64,000 bases of DNA from Staphylococcus sp. Marseille-Q5304 (GCF_943737015.1 NZ_CALSFP010000001.1:1054001-1118000), one strand, 5' to 3'. Positions 10,101 through 17,711 are shown, numbered from the stretch's first letter. A program made the numbers and translations. The notes: a model not told the origin generated them from the sequence alone.

Positions 10101-10561
10101 TATTATTAGAGCGTATTAAAAAATACTACCATGAACAATTACATGCAGAAATTGCACCACTTAAGAAAGATTTAGCACATTTACATGTCTTTTTCGATCC
10201 AGAATTTGATAGTAGTCAAATTGAAATTAATGAACCATTATTAAAAATTGAATTAAATCAAATGGTAGATCAATTACCTAAATCATTATCTAAGAAAAAT
10301 ATTTTACAACCTAAAATGCAAAGTGAAATTCAATCAAAAATAAATGAAACAACTATTGAATTACTTGCTCCAGGTATTAGCCATTTACGTGAAACATTGT
10401 CTCAAATCGTTGAACAAATGGACGATAATGCTCAAACAAGATTTGATAATTATGAAACAGACTTACATGACCAAATTAAAGAATTGTTATCATTCGATTT
10501 AGACGAAACACTGATAAAACAATTAGAAGACACGAATGCTTCATTAAAAGAACTCGTGTAA
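7121..10561 (+). CDS. dynA: Dynamin-like GTPase with two GTPase modules (DynA)
   Basis: A 1146-residue bacterial dynamin related to Bacillus DynA (YpbR), which binds membranes, tethers them and helps them withstand damage and phage attack. Two complete modules are visible in one chain. The first has Walker A/G1 GHFSAGKST (residues 47-55), DTPG (about 137-140) and NQID; the second has GTFSAGKSS (597-605) and, in place of DxPG, VDSLGL, followed by NATD. Long helical/coiled-coil segments follow each GTPase domain (about 270-560 and 850-1146), forming the stalk and membrane-binding parts. Length agrees with a fused tandem dynamin. AAGGGG precedes the ATG. The exonuclease gene follows after 19 bp, so they are probably co-transcribed. 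Confidence 0.92.
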   Translation: MNYTQQLDILYKLKKEVEKSNNDRLVHIINQVIKKVYLEQYTVTFVGHFSAGKSTLINTLLEESILPSSPVPTTSNTAIVSITDEKGIIANLSNKKYTELNNYDEVKQMNRENIDVESVEIKSTSNKFNNGFTLQDTPGVDSNVATHQSSTEEFMYTSNLLFYTVDYNHVQSALNFQFMKQLNQAGVPVVFVINQIDKHNDDEISFDTFKSRVEQSISEWEIDLDRIFYVSKFEHEHNEINALSDYLIEKDNNRESIESYVDRIVNFITKEQLSYIQDEIHDTLDELDIKEEDFDQAYINFQQNQEVSEEAKLLNDPEKLYEFLKQKRKDILENAYIMTHDTREKIRYYLESRTKDFKVGGLFNKKAKTEQEQQQRLDAVVEQLQEKVNQEVRQPLRSDMAFLTRFINSSEIKNEILNQHYTIKPELITDLYQMQISISNQYVLTFSDDLMKSLKQYIGKESDPLFKKAISHSEASDMSVEQQEDFNDYEKFMQLRNLRESLETENYQHYYIHIDDSLDKLIGRTQIDYTPKAHEEQETQRRQTQKSELNQLTDQTPRIEKGLKLIEDVPLFVQTKKDINDTLERLENKVIKIGVFGTFSAGKSSLINALLGDHYLVSSPNPTTAAMTELTYGHENQITLKSEDQLLDELNQVFQFENKSFDSVASFLQKNTKQLKSKLEKNKLAFVNAIEQHFDMYQSMLNDGLTHTISKDDVKKWSAEDAYATFVNTVHIKLPLEWLKDKIIVDSLGLHSNNQRHTNETEKVLTSSDLILYVSYFNHSFTENDKLFIEHMKEMNQLNENQAFKMIINATDLAESEEDLNAVTDYVEDALAKVNMQSQIFPVSSREALKSGDEGIKELTQSIDYFAEVESKDILQSQMLQQLQHISNAYEQMIEDAHNNKAQIEKRNQQLKRYDESQIIDPSILQTAEQRTNNEVEDQVYHLNERLKIQLLDEVKSIYNGQMTKNSNFKEEKRHSTQIYLDQIHQRLYLEQTLLLERIKKYYHEQLHAEIAPLKKDLAHLHVFFDPEFDSSQIEINEPLLKIELNQMVDQLPKSLSKKNILQPKMQSEIQSKINETTIELLAPGISHLRETLSQIVEQMDDNAQTRFDNYETDLHDQIKELLSFDLDETLIKQLEDTNASLKELV

Positions 10562-10580
10562 AAGAAAGAGGTACAATATC

Positions 10581-11468
10581 ATGGCAAATAGAATTTTACT
10601 CGTGGATGGTATGGCTTTGTTATTCCGACATTTTTATGCAACGAGTATTCATAAACAATTTATGCGCGATAGCTCTGGTACTCCAACGAATGCAATCCAG
10701 GGCGTACTGCGCCATGTTTATACAGCAATACACGAAATAAATCCAACGCATGTTGCTATTTGTTGGGATATGGGAAAAGTGACATTCAGAAATGATATGT
10801 TTGAAGGTTATAAACAAAATAGGCCTCAACCACCGGAAGAATTAATACCTCAATTCGACAAAGTGAAAGCCATCACTGAAGAACTAGGTTTCGTTAATAT
10901 TGGTATAGATCATTACGAGGCAGACGATGTCATAGGTACTTTGGCACATGAATATTCTACGTCTAATGAAGTTTATGTCATTACCGGTGATCGAGATATC
11001 TTACAGTGTCTAAACGATAATGTAGAAATATGGTTAACTAAAAAAGGATTTAATATATACAATCGTTATACATTAGATCGTTTTAAAGAAGAATATGAAC
11101 TTAATCCGAAACAACTCGTTGATGTTAAAGCGTTTATGGGTGATCCTTCAGATGGTTATCCAGGTGTGAAAGGTATCGGTGAAAAGACTGCGATTAAATT
11201 GATTCGCCAATATGATACTGTTGAAAGCGTACTAGATTCACTTCATGAGCTTACACCAGGTCAGCGTTCAAAAATTGAAGCAAACATAGAAGATTTAAAA
11301 TTATCAAAGACTTTAGCACAAATTCATCTTCACGTACCAATCTCAACAACACCATTATTGGAACGTATGGACTATAAAAATCATAAATCTTTAGCCGAAA
11401 TTCTCAACATTTGTGAAAATCACGAATTAAAAGTTACGCATAAATATTTGGTAGCGAACTTTAAATAA
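10581..11468 (+). CDS. 5'-3' exonuclease, FEN/PolA N-terminal-domain type (YpcP-like)
   Basis: Stand-alone homologue of the 5'-nuclease domain of DNA polymerase I, expected to remove flaps and RNA primers. The 295-residue protein starts ILLVDGMALLFRHFYA with the first metal-binding Asp. It continues with HYEADDVIGTLA (acidic cluster), VITGDRDILQCL, and the helix-hairpin-helix region GYPGVKGIGEKTAIKLI (about residues 193-209) that binds DNA. The acidic metal-ligand set appears complete. GAAAGAGGT lies before the ATG. It is downstream of dynA by 19 bp and ends at a strong terminator. Confidence 0.9.
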   Translation: MANRILLVDGMALLFRHFYATSIHKQFMRDSSGTPTNAIQGVLRHVYTAIHEINPTHVAICWDMGKVTFRNDMFEGYKQNRPQPPEELIPQFDKVKAITEELGFVNIGIDHYEADDVIGTLAHEYSTSNEVYVITGDRDILQCLNDNVEIWLTKKGFNIYNRYTLDRFKEEYELNPKQLVDVKAFMGDPSDGYPGVKGIGEKTAIKLIRQYDTVESVLDSLHELTPGQRSKIEANIEDLKLSKTLAQIHLHVPISTTPLLERMDYKNHKSLAEILNICENHELKVTHKYLVANFK

Positions 11469-11537
11469 CTTAGCAAAAGAACTTTCAACAAATTAAACAA
11501 AAAACATCTTAGAATAGAGATCTCAAATTCTTTATAA

Positions 11538-11584
11538 AAAGCCATGGAAAAGATTGTTGTAACAATCTTTTCCATGGCTTTATT
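11538..11584 (+). terminator. Strong terminator after the exonuclease gene
   Basis: A 20-bp-plus perfect stem: AAAGCCATGGAAAAGATTG on the left arm pairs with its complement ending TCCATGGCTTT, loop of 2-4 bases, then a T/A-rich tail. No gene lies between it and the converging RNase H-like gene. Confidence 0.88.
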
Positions 11585-11662
11585 TATATTCTCACTTCGA
11601 ATTATATGCGAACTCAGACCTATATGTTAGAAAAGTAAGACAAATAATACGCCGTTATTTAT

Positions 11663-12073
11663 TTAATGCTTTTTTGAATTGGATTTCGTAAACTTATATA
11701 ACGCGTTTTTTGCATGATGGTTTGCTTCTTTATTTTTATTGCGTGGAATCCAATTTACAAAAAATAAATCAAACTGCTGAGATAACTTGATGGCTTGATT
11801 AAAATATGGTCTGAACTTTTCAGATTTCACTCTACCTCTTTCAATACTATCTTCTACTAATTGTGAATCAGTATAAATAATTGCAGTATCAATTTGATGT
11901 TTGATTGCACATTCCATAGCATAAATCAAAGTAGCCCATTCTGCACTATGATTATCGAGTGTGCCTAATGATTGTTCATAATGAAAGCGATTATCTTCCG
12001 TAATAATTACCACTGCTCCAAAACTTTCACCTGGATTGCCAGCAGTTGCTGCATCAAAATAAATTTTCGCCAT
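11663..12073 (-). CDS. RNase HI-like (reverse-transcriptase-like/YpeP) protein
   Basis: A 136-residue RNase H-fold protein. The metal-binding acidic residues are visible as YFDAATAGNPG (Asp7), HSAEWATL (Glu45) and IIYTDSQLV (Asp69). The fourth position, normally Asp in an ADxLA-type motif, reads EANHHAKNA, giving Asn118. It may therefore have weak or altered nuclease activity, or use another residue; RNA:DNA cleavage should not be assumed. The frame can start at GTG 12082, but AAGGTG sits right there as the ribosome-binding site for ATG 12073, which is preferred. It is a single gene facing the exonuclease gene. Confidence 0.85.
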   Translation of the reverse strand: MAKIYFDAATAGNPGESFGAVVIITEDNRFHYEQSLGTLDNHSAEWATLIYAMECAIKHQIDTAIIYTDSQLVEDSIERGRVKSEKFRPYFNQAIKLSQQFDLFFVNWIPRNKNKEANHHAKNALYKFTKSNSKKH

Positions 12074-12154
12074 AAACTTCACCTTTATGATTAGTACTAC
12101 TCTAATATTATCAAAGCCATAGATATGATACCAATTATCGTAATTTTAATATAA

Positions 12155-12196
12155 AGAAAGGTTTACCAGATACTGTTAGATATCCAATAAACCTCT
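12155..12196 (-). terminator. Terminator of the queuosine-precursor transporter gene
   Basis: On the minus strand, AGGTTTATTGGATA pairs imperfectly with TATCTGGTAAACCT, followed by TTCTTT. It lies about 20 bp downstream of the transporter stop codon. Confidence 0.75.
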
Positions 12197-12217
12197 TAAA
12201 GTTATATATATTATAAA

Positions 12218-12922
12218 TTAATAACCTTCGTCTAAGTGTTTAATTTTACCTTTACGGTACAATGACTTCGCCCAATAACCAAAGGGCACATTAAATACTG
12301 TTGAAACCATCTTCAATACATATGTTGTAATAAAGATTTCAAACACTGCTCCTAATGGCATTGTACCTAAAAATGCAATCGTTACGAATAAAGCTGTATC
12401 TAATATATTACTAATAATCGTACTTCCATAAGCTCTTAAAATAAATGTTTTATCCGAATTAAATGTTCTCTTAATTAATGAAAAAATAAAGACATCTAAA
12501 TGTTGCCCAATAATATAAGCAATAATTGACCCAAGTGCAATTCTTGGAACTAGATTAAAGATTGTATCTAAAGCTGATTGAGATGTATCGATATCAGCAG
12601 GAATAAAATGTAACGACATTTGCATCACAATAATCATTACTAAAGTTGAACTAAAACCTAACCAGACAGCACGTTTAGCAATCTTTCTTCCATAAATATC
12701 ATTTAATATATCAGTAGCTAAATAAATTGATGCAAACATCACATTACCCAATGTTGCGGAAATGGTGAATATATCAATTGTTTTTATAACTTGAATATTG
12801 GCGATTACTGTTCCAAGTGCAATCCAGACAATCAAACCTTGTTTCCCAAAAAGTCTGAACATCGTAACTAACAATAGAAATGTTACAATAAAGGTAAATA
12901 TGCCAAAAATTTCATTAAACAA
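12218..12922 (-). CDS. Queuosine precursor transporter (YhhQ/VUT family)
   Basis: A 234-residue integral membrane protein with about six membrane segments. It belongs to the YhhQ (VUT, COG1738) family that imports preQ0/preQ1 for tRNA queuosine synthesis. Family stretches include ATDILNDIYGRKIA and, near the C-terminus, the segment around STIISNILDTALFV. The start is a TTG at 12922-12920, 8 bases after a perfect AGGAGG. The nearby ATG is out of frame. A preQ1-I riboswitch overlaps the ribosome-binding site, which supports the substrate assignment independently of the protein family. Confidence 0.9.
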   Translation of the reverse strand: MFNEIFGIFTFIVTFLLLVTMFRLFGKQGLIVWIALGTVIANIQVIKTIDIFTISATLGNVMFASIYLATDILNDIYGRKIAKRAVWLGFSSTLVMIIVMQMSLHFIPADIDTSQSALDTIFNLVPRIALGSIIAYIIGQHLDVFIFSLIKRTFNSDKTFILRAYGSTIISNILDTALFVTIAFLGTMPLGAVFEIFITTYVLKMVSTVFNVPFGYWAKSLYRKGKIKHLDEGY

Positions 12923-12930
12923 TTTAATTA

Positions 12931-12970
12931 CCTCCTAAATTTTGTTACAGCGGGTGTTTAGAAACCGCAA
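12931..12970 (-). promoter_or_regulatory. preQ1-I riboswitch (translational)
   Basis: Reading the minus strand: GCGG (P1 left arm, 12968-12965), loop TTTCTAAA, CACCCGC (P1 right arm, 12956-12950), then an A-rich tail GTAACAAAATTTAGGAGG. The loop CTAAA can pair with TTTAG of the tail to form the H-type pseudoknot, which partly includes the AGGAGG ribosome-binding site of the transporter gene. This is the preQ1 class I architecture (small P1, conserved CACCC, A-rich tail). Ligand binding would hide the ribosome-binding site and stop import when preQ1 is plentiful. Confidence 0.85.
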
Positions 12971-13143
12971 TTTCGACAACTTTGTTATTCTACCAAAAAA
13001 GTGCGTTTTTGCATATAGTTTATTTTATATTTATAATTATTCTAATTCATTCGTAAATTTAAAATCATATATTAAACAAAGTTTGGTTCAGATGCTATAA
13101 TGTGCTCAAGTGCATTTCAAATTAATTTTAGCATTATAGGAGT

Positions 13144-13338
13144 GTGGCTGTTATCCTAACTTATTCTGAAAAAGAAGCAATCAATGCGATTGATCATTTG
13201 ATGAACACATATTGTAACCAATGCTTATTAAAAAATCATTTACGCAAAACAGAAGGAAAAACACACGCACACCATTTTTGTATTAGTGAATGTTCCATTG
13301 GTAAACAAATCAAACAATTAGGTAATGAATTACAATAA
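13144..13338 (+). CDS. Small zinc-finger domain protein
   Basis: A 64-residue protein with the metal-ligand pattern CNQC (residues 24-27), a HAHH cluster and CISEC, matching the small zf-C2HCIx2C (formerly DUF2602) family of Firmicutes. It has no signal or membrane segment. The function is unknown. The start is uncertain: AGGAG ends only two bases before the GTG at 13144, and no ATG/GTG/TTG follows in frame at normal spacing. The ATC at 13153 is the codon at the usual distance. It precedes the CvfC-related pair by 12 bp. Confidence 0.72.
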   Translation: MAVILTYSEKEAINAIDHLMNTYCNQCLLKNHLRKTEGKTHAHHFCISECSIGKQIKQLGNELQ

Positions 13339-13350
13339 GGAGGAACTATT

Positions 13351-13608
13351 TTGGATTATAAATCAGTAACATCAACACCAAGTCCGGATACAATTAAAAT
13401 CGTTTTAAATAAAGAGAGAGAAGATAACCAATCAACAACTTATACAAAGTCACAAGAAGGCCAACCTCTATTTATAAATGAATTGCTTCAAATTGAAGGT
13501 GTAAAATCAATATTTTATGTGATGGATTTTATCTCAATAGATAAAACACCAGAAGCAAATTGGGATGATTTAACTCCTAAAATTACTGAACGACTCACTG
13601 AATTATAA
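13351..13608 (+). CDS. Stand-alone NifU N-terminal-like domain, paralogue of the CvfC N-terminus
   Basis: An 85-residue protein starting with TTG, 5 bases after AAGGAGGA. It aligns along its whole length with residues 1-85 of the next gene. Shared stretches are TPSPxTxKxVL, REDNQS/RQDNQS, QPxFINxLLxIxGVKSIF and VMDFxxIDKxPxxxW. This looks like tandem duplication of the domain without the HEAT-repeat part. The NifU/Nfu N-like fold is found beside Fe-S scaffold proteins, but no cluster-binding cysteine is present here, so I do not claim Fe-S chemistry. Thirteen bp separate it from cvfC. Confidence 0.85.
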   Translation: MDYKSVTSTPSPDTIKIVLNKEREDNQSTTYTKSQEGQPLFINELLQIEGVKSIFYVMDFISIDKTPEANWDDLTPKITERLTEL

Positions 13609-13621
13609 AGGAGGTAAGCAT

Positions 13622-14737
13622 ATGGAAATCGTTCGCGTAGAACCAACACCAAGTCCAAATACAATGAAAGTCGTGTTGGACGAAAAGAGACAAGATAATC
13701 AATCAAACACTTATAATAAACCTCAAGATAATCAACCACAATTTATCAATGATTTATTATCAATTGACGGAGTAAAATCTATTTTCCATGTGATGGATTT
13801 CTTAGCGATAGATAAACAACCAAAATACGATTGGGAAGATGTATTACCTATCATTACTTCAACTTTAAATGATGAAAGTGAATCAGCTAAAGATGAGCCG
13901 GTACCTGATGAACACTTTGGTGAAGTTAAGGTTGAAATTTTAAAATTTAAAGGTATCCCATACCAAATCAAACTTACTGATGCTGAACACGAAGAGCGTC
14001 AACAATTACCAGAAAAGTTTGTCGATAGTATGTTGTCTGCTCAAAAAGAACAAGATAATGTAGTATTTTTACGTAAATGGGATGACTGGGGCGTTCGTTA
14101 CGGTGAAATGGACGAGATCATGAATTCAATTGTTGAAGAAATTCATGCTATTTATCCAGATCAAACATTAAAAGAACTTGTAGATAAAGCGTTGTCTACT
14201 GATATCGTGATGCCAGAGGATAAATATGTTCACGTGACACTTGAAGAATATAGAGCTGCAGAAGATTGGAAAGCTCGATTACGCATGTTAAAATCATTCC
14301 CAACACCTACTGAAGATGACATTCCGTTATTATCTGAAGCATTAGGGGAAAGTAAAGTCCCGCTTAGACGTGAAGCGATTGTTTTAATAGGTATGATTGA
14401 AGATGAAAGCATATTACCTTACATGTATAAAGGTCTCAATGATCCAAGCCCAGCAGTGAGACGTACAGCTGGAGATTGTATTAGTGATTTAGGATTTAAA
14501 GATGCTTTACCTGAAATGGAAAAGGCATTAGATGATCCACAAAAAATCGTACGTTGGCGTGCAGCGATGTTTATGTTCGATGAAGCTGGTCCGGAACAAT
14601 TAGAAACATTAAAAGCGCATGCTGATGATTCAGCATATGAAGTTAAATTACAAATTGAAATGGCCATTTCACGTATAGAAAATGGGGACGAGGCTTTAGG
14701 ATCAGTTTGGAAACAAATTGCAAATAGAAATAAATAA
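13622..14737 (+). CDS. cvfC: Conserved virulence factor C (NifU N-like domain plus HEAT repeats)
   Basis: A 371-residue orthologue of S. aureus CvfC, which contributes to virulence-factor expression. Residues 1-85 form the NifU N-terminal-like domain ([31 protein letters not shown]). The middle part (about 100-215) includes [16 protein letters not shown]. Residues about 220-365 are HEAT-type helical repeats, with [43 protein letters not shown] and [16 protein letters not shown] each giving one repeat edge. AAGGAGG precedes the ATG. The molecular activity is unknown to me. It is the third gene of a likely operon ending with the bacilliredoxin. Confidence 0.92.
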   Translation: MEIVRVEPTPSPNTMKVVLDEKRQDNQSNTYNKPQDNQPQFINDLLSIDGVKSIFHVMDFLAIDKQPKYDWEDVLPIITSTLNDESESAKDEPVPDEHFGEVKVEILKFKGIPYQIKLTDAEHEERQQLPEKFVDSMLSAQKEQDNVVFLRKWDDWGVRYGEMDEIMNSIVEEIHAIYPDQTLKELVDKALSTDIVMPEDKYVHVTLEEYRAAEDWKARLRMLKSFPTPTEDDIPLLSEALGESKVPLRREAIVLIGMIEDESILPYMYKGLNDPSPAVRRTAGDCISDLGFKDALPEMEKALDDPQKIVRWRAAMFMFDEAGPEQLETLKAHADDSAYEVKLQIEMAISRIENGDEALGSVWKQIANRNK

Positions 14738-14765
14738 ATCACATCGTGAATTGGAGTGTTAAAAT

Positions 14766-15203
14766 ATGAATGCTTATGAAGCTTATATGAACGAATTAGC
14801 AAATGAAATGCGAAACGAATTAACGAATAGAGATTTTAAAAGTTTAGAAACATCAGATCAAGTTTCTGACTTTATGAACACAGTCGGTGAAGAAGAAACG
14901 ACTTTTGTTGTTGTTAACTCTACATGTGGTTGTGCTGCTGGCTTAGCAAGACCTGCAGCTGTAACTGTAGCTGAACAAAACGATAAAAAACCAGATTATA
15001 AAGTAACCGTGTTTGCTGGTCAAGATAAAGAAGCAACAGAAGAGATGAGATCATTTATCCAACAAGTACCATCAAGTCCATCTTATGCATTATTCCAAGG
15101 TCAAACTTTAAAACATTTCATCCCACGTGAACATATTGAAGGTAGAGACATTCAAGATATTTGCATGGATATTAAAGATGCATTCGACGAACATTGTAAG
15201 TAG
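14766..15203 (+). CDS. Bacilliredoxin (BrxA/BrxB family)
   Basis: A 145-residue thioredoxin-fold protein with the CGC active site [14 protein letters not shown] (Cys54, Cys56). It is expected to remove bacillithiol from S-bacillithiolated proteins after oxidative or hypochlorite stress. Conserved cis-Pro-type and C-terminal stretches ([26 protein letters not shown]) fit the family. GGAG precedes the ATG. It lies 28 bp after cvfC and ends at a strong terminator. BrxA and BrxB cannot be told apart with confidence here. Confidence 0.93.
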   Translation: MNAYEAYMNELANEMRNELTNRDFKSLETSDQVSDFMNTVGEEETTFVVVNSTCGCAAGLARPAAVTVAEQNDKKPDYKVTVFAGQDKEATEEMRSFIQQVPSSPSYALFQGQTLKHFIPREHIEGRDIQDICMDIKDAFDEHCK

Positions 15204-15238
15204 ACCTCCTTTAAAACTTAATCGTTTAATATTTAACA

Positions 15239-15276
15239 CAACTAGCGATTTTTTTAAAAATCGCTAGTTTTTATTT
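15239..15276 (+). terminator. Terminator after the bacilliredoxin gene
   Basis: Perfect stem AACTAGCGATTTTT / AAAAATCGCTAGTT with a 2-4 base loop, then TTTATTTT. Confidence 0.9.
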
Positions 15277-15685
15277 TACTAAACTTACTCAAACAATCAT
15301 TATAAATTGAAATAAATGTGCAAATGAACTCATTCAATAATTGCTTTTAATAATCTTACTTATTGCGAGTGCAAAAATATAAATGACTGTGACCCAGGAG
15401 TGGGTGGTTATATGTTTATAACTGCCTATCTTTTATAGCAGATAGCAGATTCTTGAATAAGTTTGTTTATTATATCTTTAGAAAGTGAGTAATCACTTAT
15501 AATTTAAACATTTAAAAAAATAGATGTTACATACCGAAATAGAGTCCTTGAACTACTAGGAAAGTACAATACTTTATTTACAGATTGACATTACGTGAAT
15601 GATGGAGAGCCTGTAATTCTCTTATTGATGATATACCTGACAATGATTAACTGTTACACTGTAGTTAATTAGGGAGATGATATAA
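15277..15685. other. Gene-poor start of an accessory pocket
   Basis: About 410 bp without a credible ORF. A hairpin-like segment CTGCCTATC...GATAGCAG lies near 15424-15450, right after GGAGTGGGTGG and an 8-codon open frame (ATG 15412) that ends at TAG; I do not call it a gene. TTGACA occurs at 15586-15591. A GGGAGATGA ribosome-binding site at 15671 serves the small ORF that follows. Confidence 0.5.
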
Positions 15686-15838
15686 ATGGAAAATATTCGG
15701 TTAGATGGCGAAATGACTTATGATGAATTAATGGCAGAACTTGAACAAGGTCTTAAAGATGCAAAAGAAAATGAGAAACTAATTAAAGAATTAGAAGAAA
15801 AAGAACGAAAAGAAAAAGATAGAGGATCTAAAAAATGA
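15686..15838 (+). CDS. Small charged hypothetical protein, first of a homologous pair
   Basis: A 50-residue ORF with GGGAGATGA 7 bases before its ATG. The N-terminal MENIRLDGEMTYDELMAELE is followed by a Glu/Lys-rich helix ending DRGSKK. Residues about 5-27 match the next ORF position by position (LDGE-[ML]-[TS]-YDE-x4-LEQ-x4-DAK). No homologous family is known to me. The strong ribosome-binding site, codon use like the neighbours and the conserved paired motif argue that it is translated. The stop overlaps the start of the next ORF by four bases (ATGA), which suggests coupled translation. Confidence 0.65.
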   Translation: MENIRLDGEMTYDELMAELEQGLKDAKENEKLIKELEEKERKEKDRGSKK

Positions 15839-15933
15839 AACCATTACAATTAGATGGAGAATTATCCTATGATGAGGTAATTGCAATACTTGAGCAGACT
15901 ATTGAAGATGCAAAAAAAGAATCTAAAGAGTGA
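15835..15933 (+). CDS. Very small hypothetical protein, second of a homologous pair
   Basis: A 32-residue ORF that overlaps the previous stop codon in an ATGA junction. Its sequence MKPLQLDGELSYDEVIAILE resembles the first 25 residues of the preceding ORF, then it ends with DAKKESKE. It is in effect a truncated tandem copy lacking the Lys/Glu-rich tail. Function unknown. GGATC and the overlapping stop may provide ribosome access. Confidence rests on conservation between the two copies, not on any family. Confidence 0.55.
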   Translation: MKPLQLDGELSYDEVIAILEQTIEDAKKESKE

Positions 15934-15975
15934 AATTTATTTGTGTATAATTGTATAGTAATAAGGTGGGATAAA

Positions 15976-16179
15976 ATGAAACTATGGGAATATGTAGGTA
16001 AAAAAGTTAGAGTATATTTTAAAGATGGAGATATTTATGATGGTATAGTTATAGATTTTGATCACGATTATGATACTTATAACGGACAAAATGCCATATT
16101 ATTAAGAACAGATGACAGTATGTTTAGTATTGACGAAAACGAAATTGAATCAATTAAAGTAATTGAATCCGAAGAATAA
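15976..16179 (+). CDS. Small Sm-like (LSM-type) hypothetical protein
   Basis: A 67-residue protein preceded by AAGGTGGG. The frame stays open 11 codons further upstream, but that part contains the ribosome-binding site. MKLWEYVGKKVRVYFKDGD followed by YDGIVIDFDHDYD resembles the Sm1 strand-turn pattern of LSM proteins, with short beta strands and an acidic C-terminus (ESIKVIESEE). RNA binding is inference only. It follows the two small ORFs by 42 bp in the same direction, so the three may form a small cassette between the bacilliredoxin gene and thyA. Confidence 0.65.
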   Translation: MKLWEYVGKKVRVYFKDGDIYDGIVIDFDHDYDTYNGQNAILLRTDDSMFSIDENEIESIKVIESEE

Positions 16180-16364
16180 CTTTTTTATTGTGTATAGCAC
16201 AAAAGTGTATTTTTATATTTTTATTTAGAGGCTTAGCCCCTAATACCTATTTTAAAAGTGTTTCAAGCTTGATAACAATGTTTTTAGCAATGTCTGTTAT
16301 CAACTTAAATTTGCGAAAGTTCAGTATTACTATAATTATAAATACTATAACTTTTATGTAATAC

Positions 16365-16552
16365 TTATTTCCCCATCTATTAAGTTAGGTGGGGTTAGTT
16401 GCGTACTGAGAGGTCCTCTTTTGTACAGTGATATTTGTTGGTACATTGTTCGTTATAAATAAATCATTACCCCGATATAATTAAAGGGTGGCGTATTAGT
16501 TTTTATTTTTCCTTAACTACTGAATACTTAATTGTATTCAGTAGCTTTTTTA
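16365..16552 (+). ncRNA. Candidate structured small RNA with its own terminator
   Basis: A 575-bp gap precedes thyA. Within it are an inverted repeat TTGATAACA/TGTTATCAA (16269-16303), then a 9-bp hairpin CCCCATCTA/TAGGTGGGG (16371-16394), a GTAC...AGAG/CTCT...GTAC hairpin (about 16402-16426), an ACCCC/GGGT pairing (about 16469-16490), and an 11-bp perfect terminator CTACTGAATAC/GTATTCAGTAG plus T6 (16517-16550). No ORF spans it. The close run of stable hairpins ending in a terminator, in a gap with no gene to terminate nearby, suggests a roughly 180-nt transcript. The 5' end and promoter are not fixed. Confidence 0.45.
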
Positions 16553-16754
16553 TTCTATAATGTAGATTACGTATGTTAACGAATTATACAATATATAGTT
16601 AATTGTACTTTTACAATACAATTTTAAAGGCAAAAAGGACAAGAAAATAAATATAATCAAAATATAGTTATAACCCTTGATATATAAGGATTTAAGAAGA
16701 TTTATAAAAGTTCTAGATATTTAAATACAGTACAATAATTGGAGTGTGAGTAAT

Positions 16755-17711
16755 ATGTTAAATGATTTCGATAAAGTGTATCATGACCTATGTGAAGAGG
16801 TATTAGAGATAGGGAATAAACGAAATGATAGAACAAATACGGGAACTATTTCAAAGTTTGGCCATCAAATGAGATTTGATTTGAGTAAAGGATTTCCTTT
16901 ACTTACTACAAAGAAAGTATCCTTTAAACTCATAGCAACCGAATTACTTTGGTTCATTAAAGGGGATACAAATATTCAATATTTACTTCAATATAATAAC
17001 AATATTTGGAATGAATGGGCTTTTGACAATTATATTCAATCTGACGATTACAATGGTCCGGATATGACTGACTTCGGTCATAGAGCTCAAGTAGATTCAG
17101 ATTTCAAAGAACAATATCAATCACAAATGAAACAATTTAAAGAAAAAATATTAAATGATGACGCATTTGCACAAAAATACGGGGATTTAGGTAATGTTTA
17201 TGGTAAACAGTGGCGAGATTGGATTGATCAAAACAGTAATCATTTTGACCAGCTCAAAACAGTAATTAACCAAATCAAAACTAATCCAAATTCAAGAAGA
17301 CATATCGTTTCAGCATGGAACCCAACTGAAATTGATACAATGGCCTTACCTCCTTGCCATACGATGTTCCAATTCTACGTTGAAGATAACAAACTCAGTT
17401 GTCAGCTTTATCAACGTAGTGGTGATATCTTTTTAGGTATTCCTTTCAACATAGCAAGTTATAGTCTATTAACACACTTAATCGCTAAAGAATGCGGTCT
17501 AGAAGTAGGTGAGTTCGTCCACACAATTGGTGATGCACATATTTATTCCAACCATATTGATGCCGTGAAAACGCAACTCGAACGTAGCAGTTATGCACCA
17601 CCAAAACTAAAAATTAATTCTGATGCTTCTATCTTTGACATCAATTATGAAGATTTAGAAATTGTAAATTATGATTCCCATCCTTCAATAAAAGCACCTA
17701 TAGCAGTTTAA
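16755..17711 (+). CDS. thyA: Thymidylate synthase
   Basis: Converts dUMP to dTMP using methylene-tetrahydrofolate. The 318-residue protein equals the S. aureus length. It shows the dUMP-binding arginine region NDRTNTGT, the long insertion typical of the ThyA form around [16 protein letters not shown], the active-site cysteine in [13 protein letters not shown], and [21 protein letters not shown] lies 10 bases before ATG 16755; a GTG three codons earlier sits on the ribosome-binding site and is rejected. dfrA follows after 97 bp, so folate recycling by DHFR is paired with this enzyme. Confidence 0.97.
   Translation: MLNDFDKVYHDLCEEVLEIGNKRNDRTNTGTISKFGHQMRFDLSKGFPLLTTKKVSFKLIATELLWFIKGDTNIQYLLQYNNNIWNEWAFDNYIQSDDYNGPDMTDFGHRAQVDSDFKEQYQSQMKQFKEKILNDDAFAQKYGDLGNVYGKQWRDWIDQNSNHFDQLKTVINQIKTNPNSRRHIVSAWNPTEIDTMALPPCHTMFQFYVEDNKLSCQLYQRSGDIFLGIPFNIASYSLLTHLIAKECGLEVGEFVHTIGDAHIYSNHIDAVKTQLERSSYAPPKLKINSDASIFDINYEDLEIVNYDSHPSIKAPIAV

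Noticed and set aside
15412..15438. Eight-codon frame with a fair ribosome-binding site, possible type I toxin
   Set aside because: Too short, no hydrophobic stretch typical of Fst/PepA-type toxins, and no clear antisense RNA promoter seen.
16365..16552. Considered as 6S RNA
   Set aside because: No long end-to-end pairing with a large central bubble; the hairpins are local.
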